64,000 nucleotides of DNA, from positions 62,001-126,000 of the forward strand of contig JBBDXD010000001.1 of NCBI GenBank assembly GCA_040902535.1. The letters run 5' to 3'. Origin of the DNA: Dehalococcoidia bacterium (GTDB lineage Bacteria > Chloroflexota > Dehalococcoidia > DSTF01 > JACRBR01). The notes beneath the pieces were generated by a model. That model saw nothing but the letters and a program-made list of their open reading frames with translations, was not told the origin of the DNA and did not search any database. Position 1 is the first letter of the stretch. Every line of letters begins with the position of its first letter. Shown here in pieces: positions 9,610-18,128 of the stretch. A program made the translations under genes and the position numbers.

Positions 9610-11967
9610 CTACCTGGCGGAGGCCTCATCCGAGGGCAACTGCTGGCTAATCGCGCCGCCTCCCGCGCCTGTCTCCACCGGATGCGGCTCCGATCCCGTG
9701 GCGATGAACAGCGGCGCCAACACGAGCGTAATCGTCGCGAGCAGCTTGATCAGCACGTGCAGCGAAGGGCCGGCCGTATCCTTGAACGGGTCGCCGATCG
9801 TGTCGCCGACGACGGCCGCCTTGTGGGGCTCGCTCCCCTTGCCGAGCACGTTGCCCTGCTCGTCCTTCAACCCACCCGACTCGATGAACTTCTTGGCGTT
9901 GTCCCACGCACCGCCGCCGTTGTTCAAGACGGTCGCCATCATGATGCCGCCGATCGTACCGATGATCAGCACGCCTGACACCGCAAGCCAGCCGGACGCA
10001 TCCTCGTACACCATGCCGTTGACGACGACTTCGCTGTCGCGTGTGTACCGGAAAATCAGCCCTACAGCGACCGGCAGCCCGACGGCCAGGATGCCCGGCA
10101 GTACCATCTGTCGCAGCGCAGCCTTCGCCGTAATATCTACCGCCGCACGGTAGTCCGGTCGCGACGTGCCGGCCATGATGCCCGGATCCGCGCGGAACTG
10201 CCGCCGCACTTCCTCGATGATCGCCCCGGCGGCGTTGCCCACGGCGCGGATCGCCAGCGAACTGAACAAGAACACCAGCATCACGCCCAACAACCCACCG
10301 ACGAACACGTCGACGTTCGCCAGGTCGATCGGCAACTCCGCCGTCAACGGGATCTCGAGCCGCTCTTTCACCTTGTCCAGGTACGCCGAGAACAGCAGAA
10401 ACGCAGCCAGCCCTGCCGACGCCACGGCGTATCCCTTCGTAAGCGCCTTCGTCGTGTTGCCGACAGCGTCCAGCTTGTCGGTGATCTCGCGCGCGCTCTC
10501 CGGTGCGCCGGACATCTCGGTGATGCCGCCCGCGTTGTCCGTGATCGGGCCGAACGTGTCCATGCTCAGGATGTACGCAGCGGACATCAGCATGCCCATC
10601 GTCGCCACCGCCGTGCCGAAGATGCCGACGGTGAACGATGGAATCTGAAAGCCGTTCGCCCCGACGATCTCCGCCTGCGAACCGAGCGCAAACGACCCGA
10701 TCAGCGCAAGACCAATCGAGATCGCCGTCATCGCCGTCGTCTCGAATCCGACGGCCGTACCGATGATCACGTTCGTCGCGGGGCCTGTCCGCGATGCCTC
10801 GGCGATCTCCTTCACCGGCCGCCACGAGCCTGATGTGTAGTACTGCGTGATGTAGACGAATGCGATGCCCGTCGCGATGCCGATGAGGCCGCAGTAGAAG
10901 AACCAGTGCCACTCATCGCCCAGCATGGCCCTCGTCGCGATGAAGAGCCCGCCAACTGACAGCAGCGACACGATGTAGTACCCGAAGTTCAGCGGCTGCA
11001 TCGGGTCTTGCTTGCTTTGCGGATCACCACTGGTGAAGAACGGTACCGAAATGAGACCGATGATCGTCGCGATAATCCCGAACGAGCGCAGGACGAGCGG
11101 GAACATGATCCACTCGATGTCGCGCGTCACGGCATAGATGGCGACGCCGAGGATCATCGCGCCGATGTTCTCGGCAGACATCGACTCGAAGAGGTCCGCG
11201 CCACGTCCCGCGCAGTCGCCGACATTATCCCCGACAAGGTCTGCTACGACCGCAGCGTTGCGTGGGTCGTCCTCTGGGATGCCCGCCTCTATCTTGCCGA
11301 CAAGGTCCGCACCGACGTCCGCCGCCTTTGTGTAGATGCCGCCGCCTAGCTGCGCGAACAACGCCACGAAACTGGCGCCGAAGCCAAAGCCGACGATCAG
11401 GAAAGGCGTGATCTCATACGGATTGTCGAGCAGTTTGCTGTACGTGAAGAAGATGCCCGAGACGCCGAGCAGGCTCAGCGCCACCACCAGGAACCCCGAT
11501 ACGGCGCCTCCGCGCAGCGAGACCGTGATCGCTTCCTTCAACGAATTCTGCGCCGCCGCCGCCGTCCGGACGTTCGAGCGCACGGCGATGAACATGCCGA
11601 TGTAGCCGGCGATGCCGGAGCAGGCCGCGCCAACCAGGAAGGCGATGCCCGTCAGCAAGCCTTCCTCCCACTGTCCGACGACGTTTTCTCCCCCGAAGCT
11701 GATGCCGCTCTCGCTGGAGATGATCGGCTTCACGCCTTCCGAAATAGATCCGACGATCAGCGTCACCGCAACGGCCGTCAGCACCGCCATGATGGCGATC
11801 GTGCGGTATTGCCGGGCCAGGAACGCCATGGCGCCTTCGAAGATCATGCCGGCGATCTCTTGCATCGCCTCGGTCCCGGTATCGCGTCGAAGCACGTCAT
11901 AGGCCAGCCAGATGGCGAAGAGCGCCGCAGCCGCCCCGGTCACTGGCACCAACCAGACCAGTTCCAT
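9610..11967 (-). CDS. hppA: Membrane-bound proton-translocating pyrophosphatase, K+-independent type
   Basis: 785 residues from the ATG at 11967, which is preceded by AGGAGGGGG; the longer frame to 12054 is not needed. About 16 hydrophobic segments. Catalytic loops are present: KAADVGADLVGKIEAGIPED, DNVGDCAGRGADLFES, then DTFGPITDNAGG and GDTIGDPFKDTAGPSLHVLI. It hydrolyses PPi and pumps H+ (or Na+). The region reading GNTTKALTKGYAVAS has Lys and Thr at the positions that are Ala and Ala/Gly in K+-dependent enzymes, so it belongs to the K+-independent subfamily. Single-gene unit. Confidence 0.96.
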   Translation of the reverse strand: MELVWLVPVTGAAAALFAIWLAYDVLRRDTGTEAMQEIAGMIFEGAMAFLARQYRTIAIMAVLTAVAVTLIVGSISEGVKPIISSESGISFGGENVVGQWEEGLLTGIAFLVGAACSGIAGYIGMFIAVRSNVRTAAAAQNSLKEAITVSLRGGAVSGFLVVALSLLGVSGIFFTYSKLLDNPYEITPFLIVGFGFGASFVALFAQLGGGIYTKAADVGADLVGKIEAGIPEDDPRNAAVVADLVGDNVGDCAGRGADLFESMSAENIGAMILGVAIYAVTRDIEWIMFPLVLRSFGIIATIIGLISVPFFTSGDPQSKQDPMQPLNFGYYIVSLLSVGGLFIATRAMLGDEWHWFFYCGLIGIATGIAFVYITQYYTSGSWRPVKEIAEASRTGPATNVIIGTAVGFETTAMTAISIGLALIGSFALGSQAEIVGANGFQIPSFTVGIFGTAVATMGMLMSAAYILSMDTFGPITDNAGGITEMSGAPESAREITDKLDAVGNTTKALTKGYAVASAGLAAFLLFSAYLDKVKERLEIPLTAELPIDLANVDVFVGGLLGVMLVFLFSSLAIRAVGNAAGAIIEEVRRQFRADPGIMAGTSRPDYRAAVDITAKAALRQMVLPGILAVGLPVAVGLIFRYTRDSEVVVNGMVYEDASGWLAVSGVLIIGTIGGIMMATVLNNGGGAWDNAKKFIESGGLKDEQGNVLGKGSEPHKAAVVGDTIGDPFKDTAGPSLHVLIKLLATITLVLAPLFIATGSEPHPVETGAGGGAISQQLPSDEASAR

Positions 11968-12034
11968 CGTCCCCCTCCTGAGGTTCGCTCGCTCGACGCC
12001 TGGCGCCGCGAGTTTCGTGAGTATCCAGACACAC

Positions 12035-12058
12035 AAAAGGAGGCGCCCGCGCACCTCC
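12035..12058 (-). terminator. Intrinsic terminator of the dockerin-tailed surface protein gene
   Basis: On the minus strand an 8-bp stem (GGAGGTGC / GCGCCTCC, one G-T pair) with a 4-base loop is followed by TTTTGTGTG. It lies about 130 bases after the stop of the gene at 12186-13925 and 68 bases before the pyrophosphatase start, so it separates two genes of the same strand. Confidence 0.7.
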
Positions 12059-12185
12059 GTAAGAGCGGGGCAAGTCTAACCGCCGCGATCCCCTCGATCA
12101 AGCAACGTAAGCGAGTGTCATCGCGCAGGACGTGCGCGCTGTGCGCGCTGCCGCCCGTCGATTCGTACGGTTCGGTGGCGGCCGG

Positions 12186-13925
12186 CTAGCAGTTCATCCC
12201 GATCGCGCGCAGTACGACGAAAAGATCGCGGACGTTCACCCGTCCGTCGCCGTTGAGGTCATAGCGCAGGTTGGGCTTCTTCTTCCCCATGGCCCGCGCG
12301 ACGGCAACCAGGTCCGCGACGGTGACGCGCCCGTCGCCAGTGACGTCGGGGCAGTCTCGAGCCGGCGTCGCCGTCGCGGTGCGCGTGGCGGTCGACGTGC
12401 GTGTCGCCGTTGCCGTCGCGGTGCGACTCGGCACCGCTGTGCGCGTGGCTGTTGCGGTCGCCGTGTGAGTCGGCGTCGACGTGCGCGTGGCTGTTGCGGT
12501 CGCCGTCTGAGTCGGCGTCAACGTGCGCGTGGCTGCCGCTGTCGCCGTGTGAGTCGACGTGCGTGTGGCAGTCGCCGTCGCGGTGTGAGTCGGCGTCGAC
12601 GTCGCCGTGAGCGTGGACGTCGGTACCGGCGTCCACGTCTCCGTAGCCGACGCGGTCGCTGAAGCGGTCGATGCGGGCGTCACCGTGGCGGTACCGATTG
12701 GCGTCGGCGTTTCCAACCCGCGCACGTCCACAGGCGCCGCGCCGATCACACCCTGCACCTCGACGCCGCGCGCCGTGCCCGTCGCGTCGTTTGTGAACGT
12801 TCCGGGTGTAATCCCGACACCCACGTCGAAACTCTGCGAGACGCTGTCGCCGGCCGGGATTGTCGCCCGATCGAACCATCCGATCGACGTTTTCGATACG
12901 GACGGGTCGAACGCGTACGCACCGACGCTTGAGCCGGGCACATACGTGAACCCGGTTGGGAGCGTGTCCTCGATCGAATCGAGCCGCACCGCGAACGCGT
13001 TGGAGTTGTGCACTTCGATCGTGTAGCCGTTCGTGCCGCCCGCGTCGGACTGCGTGCTGTCAGCGGTCTTCGTCATTGTCAACGCGCGCACGTTCGCGAA
13101 CCGCGTCCGATGTGAGAACGTCGCAGATGCGCCCGCGTCCAGCGTCCGGCGCCAGTTGATGCCCACGGCGTTGTCCGCTGGCGACGTGCACGCACAGGCG
13201 TCGCTGAGGTCCAGTCGTTGGTTGATCGATGTCCACAATGTGGCCGCGGCGCCCGCAAAGTAGTGGTCCGCCGCCGTGATCGGCTCCCAGGCGGTGAACC
13301 GCTCTACCGGCGAGTTGTTCGCGGTCGTCGCGCAGCCGGCTGCTCCCGTCGATGCATCGGCGTAGCCGAATCCCAGGTTGGATCCGCCGACGAAGCAGTT
13401 GCCGGCACGGTAGAGCACGAAGCTCTGGCTCGTCGCCGCGCTGTTCTCGACGGTCACGTCCGTCCGATAGCCGTCATCGCCGGCGACGTACGAATCGACC
13501 TGCGTGATCCTGAGGCCGGTCGTACCGGCATGCACGACCGTAGTGATGATGTACGGGTCGCCCGCCGTGCCGCTGCCGCCTGCCGAAGATTGCGAATCCG
13601 GTGTGAACGTCGTGTACACCAGCTGTGTGGCGCCGGTGCCGTCGTGGCTGAAGACATCGGGCGCGAATAGCGTCGAACCAACGTTCAGAAACGTGCCGCA
13701 GTCGGCGAGCGGGATCGACTGCGGGAACATCGCCTGCTCCGGCACATTCGAGAGGCCGGCCTGGCAGCTGAGGTCGCCGCCAGCGTTGATCTGCTCGATG
13801 GGGCCCGCGCTCACGATCGACTGATAGGCTGGCGGCGCGGCCTCGGAGCGCGGGAGCAGTAATCCAGCCGTCGCGACGATCGCCGCAACGGGCAACAACA
13901 GCAGGACGACACGCAGATGCAACAT
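12186..13925 (-). CDS. Secreted protein with DUF11-like domain, Thr-rich stalk and dockerin tail
   Basis: 579 residues from the ATG at 13925 (GGGGGAG five bases upstream). Residues 1-29 are a signal peptide ([20 protein letters not shown]). The middle has a cell-surface beta-sandwich with an isopeptide/DUF11-like module near residues 290-390 ([18 protein letters not shown], then [13 protein letters not shown]). Residues 410-510 form a stalk of 14-residue repeats rich in Thr/Ala. The last 55 residues carry two Ca-binding dockerin loops, [20 protein letters not shown] and [20 protein letters not shown]. Dockerins normally bind cohesins; no cohesin is visible in this window. Likely a surface-displayed structural or adhesive protein. 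Same tail as the giant protein at 43.3-51.6 kb. Confidence 0.85.
   Translation of the reverse strand: MLHLRVVLLLLPVAAIVATAGLLLPRSEAAPPAYQSIVSAGPIEQINAGGDLSCQAGLSNVPEQAMFPQSIPLADCGTFLNVGSTLFAPDVFSHDGTGATQLVYTTFTPDSQSSAGGSGTAGDPYIITTVVHAGTTGLRITQVDSYVAGDDGYRTDVTVENSAATSQSFVLYRAGNCFVGGSNLGFGYADASTGAAGCATTANNSPVERFTAWEPITAADHYFAGAAATLWTSINQRLDLSDACACTSPADNAVGINWRRTLDAGASATFSHRTRFANVRALTMTKTADSTQSDAGGTNGYTIEVHNSNAFAVRLDSIEDTLPTGFTYVPGSSVGAYAFDPSVSKTSIGWFDRATIPAGDSVSQSFDVGVGITPGTFTNDATGTARGVEVQGVIGAAPVDVRGLETPTPIGTATVTPASTASATASATETWTPVPTSTLTATSTPTHTATATATRTSTHTATAAATRTLTPTQTATATATRTSTPTHTATATATRTAVPSRTATATATRTSTATRTATATPARDCPDVTGDGRVTVADLVAVARAMGKKKPNLRYDLNGDGRVNVRDLFVVLRAIGMNC
12439..12606. repeat. 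42-bp tandem repeat coding a Thr-rich stalk
   Basis: About four units of 42 bases, most reading like GTGCGCGTGGCTGTTGCGGT followed by CGCCGTGTGAGTCGGCGTCGAC, with point changes and one shortened unit. On the coding strand each unit gives 14 residues of the pattern [14 protein letters not shown]. Degenerate Thr repeats flank it on both sides (about 12358-12670). Copy number is likely variable between strains. Confidence 0.75.
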
Positions 13926-14015
13926 GCACGCTCCCCCTGTGCATGCCGCCGCCCTCCCCCTCTGTTGTCGATCATCGGCCCCAATTCGCAAAGATGTTGC
14001 CCGGTTCGGAGCGCG

Positions 14016-14044
14016 TTGACACTCGCAGGGGCCGGTGCTATGTT
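14016..14044 (+). promoter_or_regulatory. Sigma-70 promoter of the MaoC/SDR operon
   Basis: TTGACA at 14016-14021, a 17-base spacer, then TATGTT at 14039-14044 with an upstream TGC (extended -10). Expected start about 14051, giving a 60-base leader to the first ATG with GAGGTG. It fits the consensus better than any other site in this region. Confidence 0.75.
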
Positions 14045-14110
14045 CGATTTTGCTAACCCTGACGTGTACGTGAGACTTGCATGCCGCGCTCGCGGCCCGA
14101 GGTGCACCCC

Positions 14111-14611
14111 ATGACCCAGGAGGCCAAGCAATCCGTCATCACCGATGAAATGCGTGCGGCGGTCGGCGTCGAAGGCCCGCCTGCGACGCTCGACGTCGAG
14201 AAGACCAACTGCCGCATGTTCGCCCGAGCCGTCGGGCACACCGATGCCGTCTTCTACGACGATGCGGCCGCGAAGGCGCGCGGATATCGCGGCATCGTTG
14301 CGCCACCCGGGTTTCTGGGTACGCCGATCTTCAACCCTGCGCGGGCGCCCGGCGCCCCAGGCGAGATGGGTGGCCGCGGCTACACCATCCCGTACAAGCG
14401 CGTCCTCAACGGCGGCACGGAATACGAGTACTTCCCGGAGAACGACGTGATCTGCGCCGGCGACACCATCACCGCGCGTTCGAAGGTCACTGGCTTCGAC
14501 GAGCGCGAAGGCAGCCTCGGCCCGATGCTCATCACGACGCGCGAGACGACGTACGCCAACCAGCACGGCAAAGTCGTCGCGAAGATGTACGGCACGGTGA
14601 TCCAGTACTGA
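14111..14611 (+). CDS. MaoC-like N-terminal hotdog dehydratase subunit (FAS1-like)
   Basis: 166 residues from the ATG at 14111, preceded by GAGGTG at six bases; an in-frame ATG at 14081 would add ten unlikely residues. It matches the N-terminal hotdog (MaoC_dehydrat_N) family: the end of the central region has [20 protein letters not shown], then [20 protein letters not shown]. Such subunits pair with a separate catalytic MaoC subunit, and here that is the next gene, 25 bases on. Together they would hydrate 2-enoyl-CoA or dehydrate 3-hydroxyacyl thioesters. It is a paralog of the gene at 15102-15593. Confidence 0.88.
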   Translation: MTQEAKQSVITDEMRAAVGVEGPPATLDVEKTNCRMFARAVGHTDAVFYDDAAAKARGYRGIVAPPGFLGTPIFNPARAPGAPGEMGGRGYTIPYKRVLNGGTEYEYFPENDVICAGDTITARSKVTGFDEREGSLGPMLITTRETTYANQHGKVVAKMYGTVIQY

Positions 14612-14636
14612 ATGCGAGTCGAAGGAGCTAGAGACG

Positions 14637-15065
14637 ATGCCGCAGGTTTACTTCGAAGAGATCAAGGTCGGCGACGAGATCCCGCAGCTCAAGAAGAACT
14701 GCTCCACGCAGCAACTCGTGCTGTGGGCGGCCGGCTCGGGCGACTTCTACCAGATCCACTATGACAAGGACTTCGCGCAGCGCACCGGACTGAAGGGACT
14801 GATCGTGCACGGTGCGCTCAAGAACGCCTTCTTGGGCCAATTGCTGCACGACTGGGCCGGCGAGCACGGCCACGTCCGGAAGTTCGGCTGTGCCTATCGC
14901 GGCATGGACGAGCCCGATCAGGACATCCTGTGCCGCGGCGTCGTCACGAAGACCTACCAGGACGGCGGCAAGAATTACGTCGAGCTGGACGTATGGACGG
15001 AAAAGCCCGACGGCGCAAAGACGTCTCCCGGCACCGCCGTCGTCACGTTGCCATCGAAAAGCTGA
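14637..15065 (+). CDS. MaoC-like catalytic hotdog hydratase subunit
   Basis: 142 residues. The hydratase 2 signature is visible as A-G-S-G-D-F-Y-Q-I-H-Y-D near residue 40, with the Asp and His of the catalytic dyad, followed by GLIVHGALKNAFL. This is the active partner of the preceding N-terminal-type subunit; in actinobacteria and some Chloroflexota such split pairs act as heterodimeric enoyl-CoA hydratases. GAAGGAG precedes the ATG. Its closest relative in the window is 15631-16068. Confidence 0.88.
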   Translation: MPQVYFEEIKVGDEIPQLKKNCSTQQLVLWAAGSGDFYQIHYDKDFAQRTGLKGLIVHGALKNAFLGQLLHDWAGEHGHVRKFGCAYRGMDEPDQDILCRGVVTKTYQDGGKNYVELDVWTEKPDGAKTSPGTAVVTLPSKS

Positions 15066-15101
15066 TCGCGCACGGGCGCGGCGCACCACAAGAGAGGACG
15101 C

Positions 15102-15593
15102 ATGGCCGAAGACTTCCAGATCACCGATGAGATGCGCGCCCAGATCGGCAAGGAAAGCGAGCCCTGGGAGTACGAAGTGACAACCACAAGCGTGCGCATG
15201 TACGCGCGCGGCATCGGCTCCGAAGACCCCGTCCACTACGACGTGGACTTCGCGAAGTCGCAGGGGTTCCGCAGCATCGTCGCGCCGCTCGGGTACATTG
15301 GCACGCCGGTCTACGTGCCCGGCAAGAACGACCCCACATTCGGCTTTCCGCGCCGCGAGGGCGGGCCGCGCCTGAACATCCCGTTTCGCGGCTTGCTCGA
15401 CGGCGGCACCGAGACCGAGTACTTCGACGTCATCTGCGCGGGCGACGTGCTCGTGGAGACCTCGCACCTCGCGGACCTCAAGCTGCGCGAGAGCGGACGT
15501 CCCATGTTGTTCGTGACCAACGAGGCCGTCTACACGAACAAGGCGACAGGCAAGGTCGTCGCGAAGCAGCGCTTGACCTCGATTCACATGTAA
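15102..15593 (+). CDS. MaoC-like N-terminal hotdog subunit, second copy
   Basis: 163 residues, clearly paralogous to 14111-14611: ITDEMRAQIGKESEP, then YDVDFAKSQGFRSIVAPLGY and LLDGGTETEYFDVICAGDVL. GAGAGGA precedes the ATG. It starts the second split-hydratase pair, so the operon carries a tandem duplication of the two-gene unit. The copies have diverged well beyond recent duplication, suggesting different acyl chain preferences. Confidence 0.88.
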   Translation: MAEDFQITDEMRAQIGKESEPWEYEVTTTSVRMYARGIGSEDPVHYDVDFAKSQGFRSIVAPLGYIGTPVYVPGKNDPTFGFPRREGGPRLNIPFRGLLDGGTETEYFDVICAGDVLVETSHLADLKLRESGRPMLFVTNEAVYTNKATGKVVAKQRLTSIHM

Positions 15594-15630
15594 CCAGCGC
15601 GCAGCCATATGCGCAGCAAGGAGCAATCAC

Positions 15631-16068
15631 ATGGCGGAACAGAATTACTTCGAAGACGTGAAGGAAGGGCAGGAGCTGCCCCCGATCAAGATCTCGCCCG
15701 ACAAGCAGCAACTCGTGAAGTTCGCGGCCGGCAGCGGCGACTTCAACCCCCTGCACTTCGACGAGAACTTCCCCATGCTCAAGCCCATGGGCTTGAGCGA
15801 GAATATCGTGCACGGCCGCTTCAAGTACGCGCAGGTCGGACGCGCCGTCTTCGCCTTCGCAGGCTACAAGGGCCGCGTGCAGAAGTTCGGCGTCAGCTAC
15901 CGCGGCATGGACATGCTCAACAAGGAGATCACCGTCAACGGCGTCGTCACCGCCAAGCGCCAGGAAGGCGGCGAGAATCTCGTCGACCTCGACGTCTGGA
16001 CGGAAGACGCCGAAGGCAAAAAGACGACGCCCGGCACCGCCACGGTCGTACTGCCGAGCAAGTCGTGA
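15631..16068 (+). CDS. MaoC-like catalytic hotdog hydratase subunit, second copy
   Basis: 145 residues. Its hydratase 2 signature is A-G-S-G-D-F-N-P-L-H-F-D, closer to the family consensus (G-D-x-N-P-L-H) than its paralog at 14637. Conserved NIVHGRFKYAQVGRAV follows. AAGGAG stands before the ATG. It probably acts with the gene before it as a 2-enoyl-CoA hydratase, the step before the SDR dehydrogenases encoded next. Confidence 0.9.
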   Translation: MAEQNYFEDVKEGQELPPIKISPDKQQLVKFAAGSGDFNPLHFDENFPMLKPMGLSENIVHGRFKYAQVGRAVFAFAGYKGRVQKFGVSYRGMDMLNKEITVNGVVTAKRQEGGENLVDLDVWTEDAEGKKTTPGTATVVLPSKS

Positions 16069-16113
16069 GTTCCGCGTCATTCAGAGCCGAAGGCGAAGAA
16101 TCTCTCCGTTGTT

Positions 16114-16143
16114 TCTGTGACCAGCATCAGAACTCGTCACAGA
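16114..16143. promoter_or_regulatory. 8-bp inverted repeat before the SDR genes
   Basis: TCTGTGAC at 16114-16121 and GTCACAGA at 16136-16143, with a 14-base spacer, in the 96-base gap between the MaoC and SDR genes. It could be an operator or an mRNA hairpin. The spacing excludes a normal CRP site (6-base spacer). No T-run follows, so it is not a standard terminator. Confidence 0.35.
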
Positions 16144-16164
16144 CCGAGTAATCAGGAGACTCAC

Positions 16165-17154
16165 ATGGGTGCGCTTGAAGGCAGAGTAGCCGTCGTCACC
16201 GGCTCCGGCCGCGGCATCGGCCGCGGCATCGCCATGCTCTTCGCGCGTGAAGGCGCGAAGGTCGTCGTGAACGATCCTGGCGGCAACGTCGATGGCACCG
16301 GCCACGACAACGGCCCCGCCGACCAGGTCGTCGCGGAGATCAAGGGCGAATGCGGCACCGCCGTCGCCAGCTACGACTCCGTCGCCGACGCCGATGGCGG
16401 CGAGGCGATCATCAAGACCGCCGTCGACACGTTCGAACGCATCGATATTCTGGTGAACAATGCCGGCATCCTGCGCGACCGTATGATCTTCAACATGAGT
16501 GAGCAGGAGTGGGACGATGTCATCGACGTCCACCTCAAAGGCCATTACAACTGCACGCGCCCCGCATCGATCCTCATGCGCCAGCAGCGTTTCGGGCGGC
16601 TGATCAACTTCTCGTCGGGCTCCGGCCTCATCGGCAACCCCGGCCAGGCGAACTACGGCGCCGCGAAGTCGGGCGTCGCCGGTTTCACGCGCGTCGTCGC
16701 GAAAGATCTCGGACGCTACGGCGTCACCTGCAACGCCATCGCGCCGGCCGCCGCCACGCGCATGATCGGCACGGTCAGCGACCAGTCGCGCGAATTGCGC
16801 CAGCGCGCCGGCATCGGCGGTCCCGGCGCACAGCCGCAGCGACGCCCGAACCCGTCGATGCGGGACCCCGAGATGATCGCGCCCATGGTCGCGTATCTCG
16901 CCTCCGACGACGCGTGGAACATCAACGGGCAGATCTTTCACGTCGCCGGCGGCACCGTCGGTATCGCCTATCACCCGACGCCCATGCGCACGCTCTGGAA
17001 GCCCGCGATGTGGACGCTCGACGAACTCGAAGACCTGGTGCCGCGGCAGTTGATGGCGGGCATCCCGAACCCGGCGTCGCCGCCACCCGATCTCGATATC
17101 CCGGGCCGTCCGACAAAGCAGCCCGAAGGCGCACCCGCAGGAGGTGCGGCATGA
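16165..17154 (+). CDS. SDR family 3-hydroxyacyl-CoA dehydrogenase-like oxidoreductase
   Basis: 329 residues from the ATG at 16165 with CAGGAGAC upstream. The cofactor motif is VTGSGRGIGRGIAM, followed by D-P-G-G near the end of beta-2, LVNNAGILRDRMIFNMSEQE, the catalytic Ser in NFSSGSGLIG and Tyr-x-x-x-Lys in NYGAAKSG. The RDRMIFNMSEQEWDDVI block is the hallmark of the (3R)-hydroxyacyl-CoA dehydrogenase part of HSD17B4-like proteins. The tail of about 70 residues after the SDR core is Pro-rich. It overlaps the next gene by ATGA. Confidence 0.9.
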   Translation: MGALEGRVAVVTGSGRGIGRGIAMLFAREGAKVVVNDPGGNVDGTGHDNGPADQVVAEIKGECGTAVASYDSVADADGGEAIIKTAVDTFERIDILVNNAGILRDRMIFNMSEQEWDDVIDVHLKGHYNCTRPASILMRQQRFGRLINFSSGSGLIGNPGQANYGAAKSGVAGFTRVVAKDLGRYGVTCNAIAPAAATRMIGTVSDQSRELRQRAGIGGPGAQPQRRPNPSMRDPEMIAPMVAYLASDDAWNINGQIFHVAGGTVGIAYHPTPMRTLWKPAMWTLDELEDLVPRQLMAGIPNPASPPPDLDIPGRPTKQPEGAPAGGAA

Positions 17155-18119
17155 GCGGCCGCCTTGAAGGACGCACGGCGATCGTCACCGGCGCCGGTCG
17201 CGGCATCGGCCGTGGCGTGGCGATGCTGCTCGCCGAAGAAGGCGCGAACGTCGTGGTCAACGACTTTGGCGTGAACGTCGACGGTACCAAGCCCGACAGC
17301 GGCCCCGCGGCGGTGGTGGCCGACGAGATTCGCGCGAAGGGCGGCAAGGCCGTCCCCAACTTCGACACCGTCGCGACGATGGACGGCGGCGAGGCGATCA
17401 TCAAGACCGCGCTCGACAGCTTCGGCCGCGTCGACATCCTGATCAACGTCGCCGGCATCCTGCGCGACCGCATGATTTTCAACATGAGCGAGCAGGAGTG
17501 GGACGATGTCATCGCCGTCCACCTCAAGGGTCACTTCGCGACGACGAAGCCGGCGTCGATCCTGATGCGTCAGCAGCGCTCCGGCCGCATCATCAACTTC
17601 TCGTCCGTCTCCGGTCTCGGCGGTCTGCCCGGACAGGCGAACTACGGTGCCGCGAAGGCGGGCATCGCCGGCTTCACGCGCGTCGTCGCGCGCGATCTCG
17701 GACGCTACGGCGTCACCTGCAACGCGATCGCGCCCGGCGCCGCGACGCGCATGACGGCGACGGTCCCCGCGAACACGGCGCAACTGCGACAGCGCGCCGG
17801 CACCGCGCCCGTCGTCCAGCAGCCACGGCAGTCGTCTGTGCCGCCGATGCGCGAACCGGAGTACGTCGCGCCGATGACGGTCTTCCTCGCGACGGACGCC
17901 GCCTGGAACATCAACGGCAAGATCTTCTACGTCGCCGGCGGCCGCATCTCGCTCGCGCACGAAGAGGCGGCGTACCGCCAGATCCAGAAAGACGGCATGT
18001 GGACCATCGATGAGCTGCGCGAGATGGTGCCGTCGCAACTCACCAACGGCGTGCAGAACCCAGCTCCACCACCGCCCGATCTCGATCTGCCAGGACGACC
18101 GGTCGCCGCGACGGCCTAG
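17151..18119 (+). CDS. SDR family 3-hydroxyacyl-CoA dehydrogenase-like oxidoreductase, second copy
   Basis: 322 residues, starting at an ATG that overlaps the TGA of the preceding gene and follows GCAGGAGG. Motifs are VTGAGRGIGRGVAM, NVAGILRDRMIFNM (Val for the second Asn of NNAG), NFSSVSGLGG and NYGAAKAG. It is a tandem paralog of 16165-17154 and keeps the same Pro-rich tail ending in PDLDLPGRP. It probably oxidises the 3-hydroxyacyl-CoA made by the MaoC pairs. Two hydratase pairs and two dehydrogenases in one transcript suggest matched sets for two substrate types. Confidence 0.9.
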   Translation: MSGRLEGRTAIVTGAGRGIGRGVAMLLAEEGANVVVNDFGVNVDGTKPDSGPAAVVADEIRAKGGKAVPNFDTVATMDGGEAIIKTALDSFGRVDILINVAGILRDRMIFNMSEQEWDDVIAVHLKGHFATTKPASILMRQQRSGRIINFSSVSGLGGLPGQANYGAAKAGIAGFTRVVARDLGRYGVTCNAIAPGAATRMTATVPANTAQLRQRAGTAPVVQQPRQSSVPPMREPEYVAPMTVFLATDAAWNINGKIFYVAGGRISLAHEEAAYRQIQKDGMWTIDELREMVPSQLTNGVQNPAPPPPDLDLPGRPVAATA

Positions 18120-18128
18120 CGAGTAGCT

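Noticed and set aside
16114-16143. CRP-like site before the SDR genes
   Set aside because: The half-sites TGTGA/TCACA are present, but the spacer is 16 bases instead of 6; listed only as an inverted repeat.
16971-18038. 355-codon minus-strand ORF opposite the SDR genes
   Set aside because: Shadow of the well-supported SDR gene; Arg/Asp/Ala low-complexity translation.
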